A DNA stretch of 64,000 bases, taken from the NCBI RefSeq assembly GCF_047731265.1, contig NZ_CP159835.1, positions 124,001-188,000 of the forward strand, in the 5' to 3' direction. The notes below the pieces were generated by a model. The model had not been told where the DNA came from and made no database searches. It saw only the letters and a program-made list of their open reading frames with translations. Of this stretch, positions 25,461-34,101 are shown in pieces (the first letter of the stretch is position 1; the number at the start of each line of letters is the position of its first letter). This DNA is from Patiriisocius sp047731265. GTDB taxonomy: Bacteria > Bacteroidota > Bacteroidia > Flavobacteriales > Flavobacteriaceae. Position numbers and translations under genes: made by a program.

Positions 25461-26852
25461 CTACTGTCCCCGGAAGAAAATAATTGTCGTTAATGTTTTT
25501 ATGACAATACTAATATCTAGAAAAAAGCTGCGATGCTTAATGTAGTATAGGTCGTATTGTAGTTTTTGTAAAGCGTCTTCCTGTGTCATACCATATTTTG
25601 CGTTTACTTGTGCCCAACCTGTAACACCAGGCTTTACAATATGCCTCACTTCGTAAAATGGTATGGCCTCAGAAAGGTTTTCAACAAAGACAGGGCGCTC
25701 TGGTCGCGGCCCGATAACGCTCATATCCCCTTTTATTACATTAATAAACTGTGGTATTTCATCAAACCTACTCTTACGAAGAAACCTACCAAACTTTGTG
25801 ACACGTGCATCTTTCACCGCTGCAAATTGTGCCCCATGCTTTTCAGCATCTTTTACCATAGAACGAAGCTTATAGATTTTAAAGTGCTTTCCGTTTTTAC
25901 CTACCCTCGTCTGTGTATAAAACATGGCTCCTTTATTCGCTAATAAATTACCAATGATAATAATAGGTGAAATAAATGCTCCAAAAGTCAAACCCACGAT
26001 GGAAAAGAAAACATCTAAAACCCTATGAAAAAACAAGTAGAGTTTGTTTTGATTGCTTCGGCTAAAAGGAAAGTATCTATAAAAATCTTTGTCCACATGT
26101 TGTACTGGTACTCTGTGTGTAATTTCTTCATATACCTGCGTATACTCTCGTATAGAGACTCCGTTTTCTAGAAAGTGAATCAATTTATTGTATAACGTTA
26201 CTGTAATTCCACTTGATGGCGGGGTTCCGATAACAATTTCTGAAATTACCAACTCCTTTACTTCTCTAAACGCGTGATCTGGATCTACTATTTTCACACC
26301 TTCTAAAGTAAAGGGGGTAATTGAAGTTTCAGTATTTATAAATGCTATTACTTTATAATTAGGATCAGATTTTTGCAACGATTCAATAATATCGGGCGCT
26401 TCACTTTGATTTGCCACTAATAACACCCGTTTAAAAAATCGAGGAGCAGAAATTAATACAATATAGGCATAACGCCACAGGAATAGTGAGAGGTTAATGG
26501 AAATGTAGAAATAGACTATTTGGAGTCTATTTTCTGGAAGCTCAGGGGTATAAAAAGGGGTTAACAAATAGAACAATACCGTTAATGAGGAGGTAAGAAT
26601 CACATTTTGTACTACAATTTCAAACTTACTTGCTTTTTGAAGATTGTACAATTCAAAAATAGTAGCAAAAATAGTGAGGTACAATCCTAGTACGATGGAC
26701 CAAACCCAGTGAGTAGAATTAATTTTAAAATAATCAAAGTCAAATACCTGCCCTATCAAATACAAAATCCCTAAAACACTCGCCACGTCTAAAATGCGTA
26801 GGAGAACTTTTCGTTCTGAAATATCAAAATGAATGGTTGATTGTTGAGACAT
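25461..26852 (-). CDS. Polyprenyl-phosphate sugar phosphotransferase (initiating transferase)
   Basis: A 463-residue enzyme of the WbaP/WcaJ polyisoprenyl-phosphate hexose-1-phosphate transferase family. It starts glycan assembly by moving a sugar phosphate from a nucleotide sugar to undecaprenyl phosphate. Four or five N-terminal membrane helices are followed by a nucleotide-binding-like middle part. The conserved catalytic domain (about 270-463) contains KIYKLRSMVKDAE, KSRFDEIPQF with the key Asp-Glu, VIGPRPERPV and PGVTGWAQVN. The sugar cannot be predicted reliably. It lies at the far end of the minus-strand locus with 79 bases to the next gene, so it may also have its own promoter. Confidence 0.92.
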   Translation of the reverse strand: MSQQSTIHFDISERKVLLRILDVASVLGILYLIGQVFDFDYFKINSTHWVWSIVLGLYLTIFATIFELYNLQKASKFEIVVQNVILTSSLTVLFYLLTPFYTPELPENRLQIVYFYISINLSLFLWRYAYIVLISAPRFFKRVLLVANQSEAPDIIESLQKSDPNYKVIAFINTETSITPFTLEGVKIVDPDHAFREVKELVISEIVIGTPPSSGITVTLYNKLIHFLENGVSIREYTQVYEEITHRVPVQHVDKDFYRYFPFSRSNQNKLYLFFHRVLDVFFSIVGLTFGAFISPIIIIGNLLANKGAMFYTQTRVGKNGKHFKIYKLRSMVKDAEKHGAQFAAVKDARVTKFGRFLRKSRFDEIPQFINVIKGDMSVIGPRPERPVFVENLSEAIPFYEVRHIVKPGVTGWAQVNAKYGMTQEDALQKLQYDLYYIKHRSFFLDISIVIKTLTTIIFFRGQ

Positions 26853-26931
26853 ACAAGTAGGTTAAACCGAGATAAAAATAAGAAAATCTATTGTGATGTA
26901 TGTAACATCTCATTCTAATTCCTGTAAGGAT

Positions 26932-27945
26932 TTACTTTAAAATTTCAAACCACGCAAGTTTAACGGATTCCCAGTCAAATTTTTTAGCAAAAGAATGTGC
27001 CTTTTTTGAGATGTTTTGTGTCCTTTCTGCAGCTAACATCAGATCTTCAATGGCCAAAACAAAAGGCAACACTTCTTGTTTGGGTACTAATATACCATTT
27101 TTGCCAGCATCGATTAAATAAGGTATTCCCCCTACATTGGTAGAAATTACAGGAAGACCAAGTGCCATAGCCTCCACAACACTTACGGGCATGTTGTCAA
27201 CATTAGTTGTGTTGATAAAAATATCAGACTGTTTAGAAAGTTCAATCCATTGTTTTTTTGATAGTTTACCCGTAAAGGTGACTGGGAGATTTTTCTGTTT
27301 TGCATATTGCTTACACTTTGCTAAGCTGCCATCCTTTTCTGGCCCCACCATTGTTAACGTAGCGCCCATTCCTTTTTTTAAAAGTGCCTCTACTATTTTT
27401 AACGCCAACATTGGATTATATATGTTGGAAAAAGAACGCACCCACAAAAGCGTGGGAGCTACATTTTTTCTTTCCTGAAAAGGATATTCATCAATATTGA
27501 TCGTGTTTGGAATGTATTTTAAGTTATGATATCCTTCGGCTGTAAAGGCTTCCATTAAATATTGAGAAGGGGAAATATTTAATGCTGCATTCCCAAAGAA
27601 TTGCTTAGTTCTCTTGGGTTTTTTTTTAAGTCTAGCGGGTAAGTTTCCACCGTGTAATATGGGGTAATAAGGGACCCCGTGTTTCTTTGCTAACATTCCA
27701 ATAAAATAAGCAAAATAGAAATTTTGGGTACTATAGGTATCTATTAAAATAGCGTTGACCTCCTCTCTATAGGTATAAAATGCACGAAGCATATCTAAAA
27801 ACCTAAACACTTTGTTTTTTATGGAAGATGCCGTATATACTTTAAAACCTTCGGCTTTAAGATGCTCGCTCAAGGTTTCCATTACGGTAACGGTATTGCC
27901 TTTCGCAGAGAGTGCATTCCCGATGTAAAGTATTTTTTTTGACAC
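26932..27945 (-). CDS. GT4-type glycosyltransferase
   Basis: A 337-residue retaining GT-B glycosyltransferase of family 4. The N-terminal half begins KKILYIGNALSAKGNT; the C-terminal donor domain has the family motif with the catalytic glutamate (MPVSVVEAMALGLPVISTNVGG). The open frame extends to 28008 and would overlap the upstream GT2 by 53 bases, but the GTG at 27945 gives the canonical family start ten bases after the previous stop and is preferred. It is probably cytoplasmic, adding one sugar to the lipid-linked chain. Donor and acceptor are unknown. Confidence 0.88.
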   Translation of the reverse strand: MSKKILYIGNALSAKGNTVTVMETLSEHLKAEGFKVYTASSIKNKVFRFLDMLRAFYTYREEVNAILIDTYSTQNFYFAYFIGMLAKKHGVPYYPILHGGNLPARLKKKPKRTKQFFGNAALNISPSQYLMEAFTAEGYHNLKYIPNTINIDEYPFQERKNVAPTLLWVRSFSNIYNPMLALKIVEALLKKGMGATLTMVGPEKDGSLAKCKQYAKQKNLPVTFTGKLSKKQWIELSKQSDIFINTTNVDNMPVSVVEAMALGLPVISTNVGGIPYLIDAGKNGILVPKQEVLPFVLAIEDLMLAAERTQNISKKAHSFAKKFDWESVKLAWFEILK

Positions 27946-27955
27946 TAGTATTATT

Positions 27956-28927
27956 TTAAAATTGACCTTCTCTTTTAATAAAAGTAGTTGGTGTTCTAAG
28001 AATATCAAATTGAATGGCTTGCAATAATAACTGAAAGCCTAAAATTATTAATAAAGTACTAATCATTATCGTCCCTACCGGTGTGAGTTCATTAGTTGCG
28101 CTATTGACAGACCAATTATACCCTCCAAAAATGGTGCCTCCTAAAAATAAAAACACACCAAATACAAGGTAAACAGTACCAATATTAAAATCATACACAA
28201 AATAACTCTTCCAAATTCGAGTAATAAACTTCTTGAAAAGGTTTATCGAGAACAACCAAGGCATTCTAAAAAGTTTCATATTAGATTCTTCATCGCCATA
28301 GATTGCAGGCATTGGAATTTCCGCTATGATCGCTTGTTGAAAATAGAGTTCGCCTATTAAAGAAGTTTCAAAAAAATAGTTTTTGGAAATTGCTGTTGTA
28401 TTTAATTTTAATACCGTGCCAGATGAAATTGCAAAGAACCCGTTATTAAAATCAAAACAATTCCAATAACCGGTAGAAACTTTACTAAGAAAAGACAAAA
28501 ACAAATTGCCAAATCTCCTGATTGTTGGCATTGATTTTAATGCCTCTAAATCTCTAAAACGATTTCCTTTTACAAAGTGTGCGTGTTGATTAAGGATGGG
28601 TTGTACGAGTTTGGGAATAAACGTCGTATCCATTTGATCATCTGCATCCAGTTTAACAATCACCTTTATTTCTGGATTCTTTATTAACACTTCAATACCT
28701 TTTAAGGTTGCGCCGCCTACTCCTAGATTTTTTTTGTTATTAATAATCTGCACTTGTTGATAGGTGTTTAACATTTCAACCGGCATTGTATCTGGACTGG
28801 CATCATTAATAATCACAATATGGTCAGCATAGCGTGTTGCTTTCTCCACCACATGTACAATATGTTTGGCAGCATTGTAATAAGGGATGACAATTCCGAT
28901 GGAGGTAGTTTCAATCATTGAAAACAT
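27956..28927 (-). CDS. GT2 glycosyltransferase with C-terminal membrane helices
   Basis: A 323-residue dolichol-phosphate-mannose-synthase-like GT2. The GT-A domain (residues 8 to about 220) has IGIVIPYYNAAKHI and the metal-binding KLDADDQMD; after it come two hydrophobic helices (about 245-270 and 285-310). Such proteins often transfer a sugar to undecaprenyl phosphate for later modification of a glycan on the outer side of the inner membrane, similar to GtrB. That role is inferred from layout only. The start is ATG 28927 or ATG 28918. It stands between the O-antigen ligase and a GT4 gene. Confidence 0.87.
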   Translation of the reverse strand: MFSMIETTSIGIVIPYYNAAKHIVHVVEKATRYADHIVIINDASPDTMPVEMLNTYQQVQIINNKKNLGVGGATLKGIEVLIKNPEIKVIVKLDADDQMDTTFIPKLVQPILNQHAHFVKGNRFRDLEALKSMPTIRRFGNLFLSFLSKVSTGYWNCFDFNNGFFAISSGTVLKLNTTAISKNYFFETSLIGELYFQQAIIAEIPMPAIYGDEESNMKLFRMPWLFSINLFKKFITRIWKSYFVYDFNIGTVYLVFGVFLFLGGTIFGGYNWSVNSATNELTPVGTIMISTLLIILGFQLLLQAIQFDILRTPTTFIKREGQF

Positions 28928-29003
28928 TAAAATTATAGTATGCTAAAAATCAAAAATAACATACAAACTATTAAGAAAAAGTAAAATAGGCTAAAATAAA
29001 ATA

Positions 29004-30329
29004 TTACTGCTTGCTTTTTTTAATAATACTTATTAAACAAATTCCGTAGACAAATGCTGGTGCGGCAATGCGCATGGAGGAATGGTTAATTGTTAAAAAC
29101 CAAAAGGCTAAAAAAGGCAGTAGAAACAAATTATCTTTATGGAATAACCACCGAATTGCAGGTGTAAATAGCAAAATTATTAAAGCTATGATGCCTAATA
29201 AGCCATGTTCAGAAAGCATCCTGCTAATTTCATTGTGTGTAGCAGACTCTACACCCGTTACTTCTAATCGATATTCTTTTGTGCGCCCTGCTCCTATTCC
29301 CAGAATTGGATTTTGTTTAAAGGCTAGCAACTCTGTTTCAATAAGTTCTTTTCTACCGGTAGAAACATCTTTTTTAACACGGCCTAAGGCATCTTGATTT
29401 GCGTATCTTTTATCTATCAAGCCGCCAGAAAGCAACGAAGTTATGATCCACGTGATTATAAAAACAACCGAAATCAGGGTTGTTTTTGCAAGAACATTTT
29501 TACGTTTTCCGGCAGATGCTTGTTTTAGATAAAAGAGTATAAATAAGATAGCGCAAACCCCTGCGGTAATAACACCCCCTCTGGAAAAAGTAATAAAAGC
29601 CCTATAAGTTAATAAGCCTAATAAGGTAATATCGATAAAATTTACAGCACGGTTTTTGACTAAAAACAATCTTGTAAATAAAATAAACATTCCCAACCCA
29701 ATAACTGTAGAAACTTGATTGGGACCAAATCCTCCAGAAGCAGCAAAATTAGATCCTGTACCTGTTAAAACATCGCGTATATCCGGTGTATAAAAGTATA
29801 GGTATACCACCATTGCGACTATAGGTAATAAGCAGGCTGTAAGCACATCGTTAAAACGGTTTTGGCTTAGTGGTCTGTCATGACAATATAAAGCGGAAAT
29901 CCCCAAACATACAGGGCCACTTAAATTAAATCCTATAATGTTCCCAAATTCTACATCGTAATCTACATAAAATGCCGATACTACAATGCCTGGCATTAAA
30001 AGGAAAAGAAACAGGACATACGGCCAAGATTTTTTATGAAAGCCCCTATAAAACATTCCCAAAGTCATAAATACAATAACTCCATATTTTGCAAATTCGT
30101 ATGAAAAACCAACCCCTCCAGTCATTCTAGAAAAAACTTCGAAGCCAACAAGATAGGAAGCCGCAATTAACACCTCATCATTGCGATTGCCATAGTATAA
30201 TATACGTACCATAAACAACCCAATAACTGCTAACAAAACTAGTTTAATGATAATAGGAAAGAGGTATCCTCCAAATCCAAGAGCGATGTGTAGTAGTAGT
30301 AATTTTATATAGTTTTCTTGACTAATCAC
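29004..30329 (-). CDS. O-antigen ligase/polymerase family membrane protein
   Basis: A 441-residue polytopic protein with about eleven membrane helices and the Wzy_C/O-antigen ligase domain. Landmarks are TFSRGGVITAG in the centre and the periplasmic loop ESATHNEISRMLSEHGLLG with its conserved histidine. WaaL ligases join a finished glycan to lipid A core, while Wzy enzymes polymerise repeats; the fold is shared and sequence alone does not decide. Since export in this locus is of the ABC type and no flippase gene is present, a ligase role is the better guess. The GTG at 30329 overlaps the upstream stop. Confidence 0.85.
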   Translation of the reverse strand: MISQENYIKLLLLHIALGFGGYLFPIIIKLVLLAVIGLFMVRILYYGNRNDEVLIAASYLVGFEVFSRMTGGVGFSYEFAKYGVIVFMTLGMFYRGFHKKSWPYVLFLFLLMPGIVVSAFYVDYDVEFGNIIGFNLSGPVCLGISALYCHDRPLSQNRFNDVLTACLLPIVAMVVYLYFYTPDIRDVLTGTGSNFAASGGFGPNQVSTVIGLGMFILFTRLFLVKNRAVNFIDITLLGLLTYRAFITFSRGGVITAGVCAILFILFYLKQASAGKRKNVLAKTTLISVVFIITWIITSLLSGGLIDKRYANQDALGRVKKDVSTGRKELIETELLAFKQNPILGIGAGRTKEYRLEVTGVESATHNEISRMLSEHGLLGIIALIILLFTPAIRWLFHKDNLFLLPFLAFWFLTINHSSMRIAAPAFVYGICLISIIKKSKQ

Positions 30330-31390
30330 AAAATTCGAAGTGCATTTTTATAAATTTTCTCAATCAAAGGGATAACGGTATTTTCAGAATAACAAGAGTA
30401 TATATGATTCTGAAAAGCAATTGCATCAAACTCTCGTCTTATATTATTGTCCATATAAACCCTTAATGCCTCTGAAAGCTTAGAGACATCATCTACACCT
30501 ACTACTTGCCCAAAGGTACTAATTACTTCTCCACAATAGCCTACATTCGTGCTCACAACGGCCAATCTTGCCTTTCCATATTCTAGAAGCGCCATTGGCA
30601 ATCCCTCGCTAGTGGAAGACAATACCCCTATTTTACTTTCCGCCAATAGCTCGTCGACGCAATTACTAATCCCATGAAACAATACCCTATCTTTTATGTT
30701 TTCTTTAGAAATTTCTAAACGCAGTGATCTTTCATAAGCATCATTATAACCAGCACCCACAAGTCTCAGTTGCCACGATGGAAAATCAGCCGCAACTTTT
30801 GCGAAAGCTTTAATAAGCAATGTGTGATTTTTTGGAGAACGCAAATTAGCCAAATGTATTATTTCATCCTTGCGTTCTTTCTGTTTTGGAGCTATCATTG
30901 AAAAGGTAATAAAATTGGGAATATACACCACATTTTCCACATGGAGCGTTTTTGTTACCCAAGCTTCCAATGCAGCATTCACAGTAATCACGCTTGAAAA
31001 ATATCTTGAGCAATACCGCAATATTTTCACTTCATTTTTACCTTGATGTACTTTAGCCCCATTATGTTCATGATATACAATCTTAATAGAAGGGATTAAA
31101 AATTTCGTTAAGATCGCGAAAAAAAACGAGGTGCTATGCGCGTGAATTATTTGAATTTTATGATTTTTAAGATAGTTTTTAAAAGCCAATAAAGCTTTTA
31201 GATCAATGCGCTTTTTTCGGTGTAGACAGGTATGGTTTACTTTTGTATTTATTGCGTTTACTAATGGACCTTCACTACGGGTAGCAACTAAAAAAGACGG
31301 ATGGTTTTTTGACAAGGAATTTGCCAAAGTGACGGCCATACGTTCTGCACCGCCCGCTGCCAAACTATCAATGAGTTGGACTACTCGCAT
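30326..31390 (-). CDS. GT4-type glycosyltransferase
   Basis: A 354-residue GT-B enzyme of family 4. It starts MRVVQLIDSLAAGGAERMA, a typical N-terminal motif with the GGAER loop, and has HAHSTSFF, ANLRSPKNHTLLIKAF and STSEGLPMALLEYGKARLA, where the glutamates of the donor site are seen. It overlaps both neighbours by a few bases, so translation is probably coupled. Sugar specificity is unknown. Confidence 0.9.
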   Translation of the reverse strand: MRVVQLIDSLAAGGAERMAVTLANSLSKNHPSFLVATRSEGPLVNAINTKVNHTCLHRKKRIDLKALLAFKNYLKNHKIQIIHAHSTSFFFAILTKFLIPSIKIVYHEHNGAKVHQGKNEVKILRYCSRYFSSVITVNAALEAWVTKTLHVENVVYIPNFITFSMIAPKQKERKDEIIHLANLRSPKNHTLLIKAFAKVAADFPSWQLRLVGAGYNDAYERSLRLEISKENIKDRVLFHGISNCVDELLAESKIGVLSSTSEGLPMALLEYGKARLAVVSTNVGYCGEVISTFGQVVGVDDVSKLSEALRVYMDNNIRREFDAIAFQNHIYSCYSENTVIPLIEKIYKNALRIL

Positions 31391-32499
31391 ACCAAGAGTT
31401 TTTTTATTTCACGCTCAAAACTATCTAAGGTATACTGCTGAGACCATTTTTTTGCATTCTCTGACATCGTTTTCAATCCAATCTTATTATTTGTGAATGT
31501 GACGATGCTTTGTGTATCAACTTCCAAATCTAATGATAAAAGACAACCTCTTTTTCCATAATCAAGCATCCAAGGCACACAGGAAATTGAAGTCACCAAA
31601 GGAATACATTCAAAAAACATAGCCTCTGCAACCACTTTGGGCCAGCCTTCAGATTTAGAAGCCAAAATCAAAAAATGAGCTTGTTTATATCCCTCCCTAA
31701 CTATTTCAGCAGTTTGGTTTCCTTTAAAGTGTATCACTTCTTTTAAGTTGTTTTTTTCAACATACATTTCTAATGCGGGTCGTAAAATACCGTCCCCAAA
31801 AAGCGACAAGCTAGCCAGTATGCCTTGCTTAACTAATTGTTCTACTAATTGTATGGCGTACAAAGGTCGCTTTCCTTCGACCAAACTACCTACAAATAAA
31901 AACTGGTACGGATCAGAAAAAACTTTTTCAGATATACCATCCTTTTCGTCATCCCAATAAGATGCTGTAAAAAAGGGTTTGATATTTTTAGTTTGCCCAG
32001 ACCATTCGCCATAAACAAGCACTTGCATATTTTTGGTTAAAAAAGTATTACTTAAAATCCGTTTTTGGATTCGATAACTTAGTGGTTGCTTCGCTTTGGG
32101 ATCCCAATTTCCTGCATATTTGGCTGTTTTAATTTTCTTCGGAAATGCTATTTGCACAAAACAGCCTATTAGCCCAATATTACCTGGGCACCTTAGATGG
32201 ATATGATCTGCCTTTTGCATTTCAGAAATCATCTTAAAAATGATACTAGGGAGATTCCATAAGGATGTAAAAGCACTAATAAATCCTCCAAACGCAAGCC
32301 AAGGGATGGAAACAATATTAAGGTCTGTCCTTTTAAACGGATCACTTAACAACTTATTTTTATACTGGGTAGGCGATACTATAGTGACAGTAGCTGCGGT
32401 ATCAAACCATATATTCATCTCTTTAACATAAGGTGCATACGACTCGTATACATTCACGTTTTTTAAAGTCGGCGCTAAAGTTATCACGAGAAACTTCAT
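31381..32499 (-). CDS. GT4-type glycosyltransferase
   Basis: A 372-residue GT-B enzyme. The C-terminal domain has FLFVGSLVEGKRPLYAI, ASKSEGWPKVVAEAMFFEC and a GT4-type ending; the N-terminal domain is less conserved (HIHLRCPGNIGLIG). It overlaps the downstream GT4 by ten bases and meets the acetyltransferase gene at a single base. It should add a sugar to the lipid-linked glycan in the cytoplasm. Donor unknown. Confidence 0.85.
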   Translation of the reverse strand: MKFLVITLAPTLKNVNVYESYAPYVKEMNIWFDTAATVTIVSPTQYKNKLLSDPFKRTDLNIVSIPWLAFGGFISAFTSLWNLPSIIFKMISEMQKADHIHLRCPGNIGLIGCFVQIAFPKKIKTAKYAGNWDPKAKQPLSYRIQKRILSNTFLTKNMQVLVYGEWSGQTKNIKPFFTASYWDDEKDGISEKVFSDPYQFLFVGSLVEGKRPLYAIQLVEQLVKQGILASLSLFGDGILRPALEMYVEKNNLKEVIHFKGNQTAEIVREGYKQAHFLILASKSEGWPKVVAEAMFFECIPLVTSISCVPWMLDYGKRGCLLSLDLEVDTQSIVTFTNNKIGLKTMSENAKKWSQQYTLDSFEREIKKLLVCE

Positions 32500-33047
32500 T
32501 AAATATACTCGTTAGAATTAGACTCACTCACCATCTTAGCTGGCACTCCTACTACAGTTGTACCAGAAGCCACATCTCTAATCACTAAAGAATTTGCGCC
32601 AATAACAGCCCCATCACCTATATTGATTTTTCCAGCAACAATTGCTCCAGCACCTATATAAATATTATTTCCAAGTATGGGTACCCCTCGTTGAGCACCT
32701 TTGCCACTTACGCCTATGGTTACTCCTTGAGAAATATTACAATTATCACCTATAACCGCATTGGCGTTGACGATGATACCTCCAAAATGGCCAATATAAA
32801 ATGAATGGCCTATTATTGCCGTATATGGTATGGAAATTCCAGCACTAATTTCTATCAATTTTTGCCAGAGTACCCATAGTATTAACAACGGCTTTTTAAA
32901 CAACTTAGGAAGTTTACTTTTGTAAATACGATGACCAGAACGATATACAAAAAGCGCCCATAGACCTTGTTGTGTCAGCAACAATACCAAAGACGGCTTC
33001 CCGGAATATTTCTTATACTTATTTAAATCTGAATTAAAAAGTCTCAT
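32499..33047 (-). CDS. Serine-acetyltransferase-like hexapeptide acyltransferase
   Basis: A 182-residue left-handed beta-helix acetyltransferase similar to CysE and to WcaB-type enzymes of polysaccharide loci. The N-terminal 60 residues are helical and basic. Hexapeptide turns run from about residue 75 (GISIPYTAIIGHSFYIGH) through ISQGVTIGVSGKGAQRG to VVGVPAKMV, including the catalytic-type histidines and the GxGxxRG loop of CysE. In this context it more likely O-acetylates a sugar than serine, but the family does not separate the two clearly. It overlaps the next gene by one base. Confidence 0.85.
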   Translation of the reverse strand: MRLFNSDLNKYKKYSGKPSLVLLLTQQGLWALFVYRSGHRIYKSKLPKLFKKPLLILWVLWQKLIEISAGISIPYTAIIGHSFYIGHFGGIIVNANAVIGDNCNISQGVTIGVSGKGAQRGVPILGNNIYIGAGAIVAGKINIGDGAVIGANSLVIRDVASGTTVVGVPAKMVSESNSNEYI

Positions 33048-33096
33048 TTTTATTTTTACTGCTTATAAAGGTACAAAATAGGAGGTTGAGAAGTTC

Positions 33097-34101
33097 TTAT
33101 TCTATTTTGGGTTTATTAAATAACAATTGCCACCAAGCTACAGTTCTGCCTAATGCCTCTGTAAATGCTTCTTTACGTTTGCTTGTAGTAATCACGTTAA
33201 TCCATCTTATTTTTAGCAATAAAATAGTGATTGCATTCCATTTTAGTCTTGCTTTTAGGGACGGTTTAGGATGTTTTACTCGCCAAACATACCACCCATT
33301 GCGCACTACCATTTTACCATACACATACTTATTGGGTCTTCCGGCGGCATCATGATGATGTTCTAATTGTGCCCCTGTGTTTACGTAAAGTGTTCCTGCA
33401 TTAGAGAGTCTTAATGTAAAATCTGCATCTTCATATAATCCATAGCCTTCAAAATATTCTGAAAATTTATGCGTTTCTAGCGTCTCCTTCCTATAGGATG
33501 CAACGCCCCCCATAAATTGTTCTGCAGGGTATGTTTTGTCCGTAGGAGGTAAAAAAGATACACTGCGGCCGTGAGAAAATTCTGGCATATGCGCAGGCGG
33601 TTTATTTGAATCTAAACCTAATTTTTTGCGCAGTACAAAACGAGCTCCATCAGATCGTACCCATCCATCATAAGCAAACTGATTGGCATTTATCTTTTCT
33701 CCAACTGCTAGTTTTCTCCAGGTGACTTCATTTGTAATATAGCCTCCCACACCTAAAGCGTCAGGATACTGGTCGTAAGTTGCAATAAGTTCTTTAAAAT
33801 AGTCCCTAGAAACAATCGTGTCATCATCTAAAAAAAAAACAATATCCATCGCAGCACCTACGCTGTTTATTCCAAAATTTCGTTGTTTAGTGAGCCCTCT
33901 ATCTGCTTCAGAAACTTTAAAGTATTGCAAATTGCTATACTTTTTCTCATTGAGAATAGCTGCTGTAGCGTTATCTAAAGAGCCATCAATAATTAATATT
34001 TCAGAAGGAATTACAGCCCCTTTAAAAACGGAGTCCAACAAGGTCACCAATGGTTTTGGACGCAGGTAAGTACAGATGATTAGAGAAGTATTGCTAGTCA
34101 T
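33097..34101 (-). CDS. GT2 glycosyltransferase
   Basis: A 334-residue inverting GT-A enzyme of family 2. It opens TSLIICTYLRPKPLVTLLDS, has the metal-binding VFFLDDDTIV and the distal GYGLYEDADFTLRL, where Glu-Asp is the catalytic-base motif. No membrane helix is seen. It overlaps the upstream GT2 gene by eight bases. Sugar unknown. Confidence 0.9.
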   Translation of the reverse strand: MTSNTSLIICTYLRPKPLVTLLDSVFKGAVIPSEILIIDGSLDNATAAILNEKKYSNLQYFKVSEADRGLTKQRNFGINSVGAAMDIVFFLDDDTIVSRDYFKELIATYDQYPDALGVGGYITNEVTWRKLAVGEKINANQFAYDGWVRSDGARFVLRKKLGLDSNKPPAHMPEFSHGRSVSFLPPTDKTYPAEQFMGGVASYRKETLETHKFSEYFEGYGLYEDADFTLRLSNAGTLYVNTGAQLEHHHDAAGRPNKYVYGKMVVRNGWYVWRVKHPKPSLKARLKWNAITILLLKIRWINVITTSKRKEAFTEALGRTVAWWQLLFNKPKIE

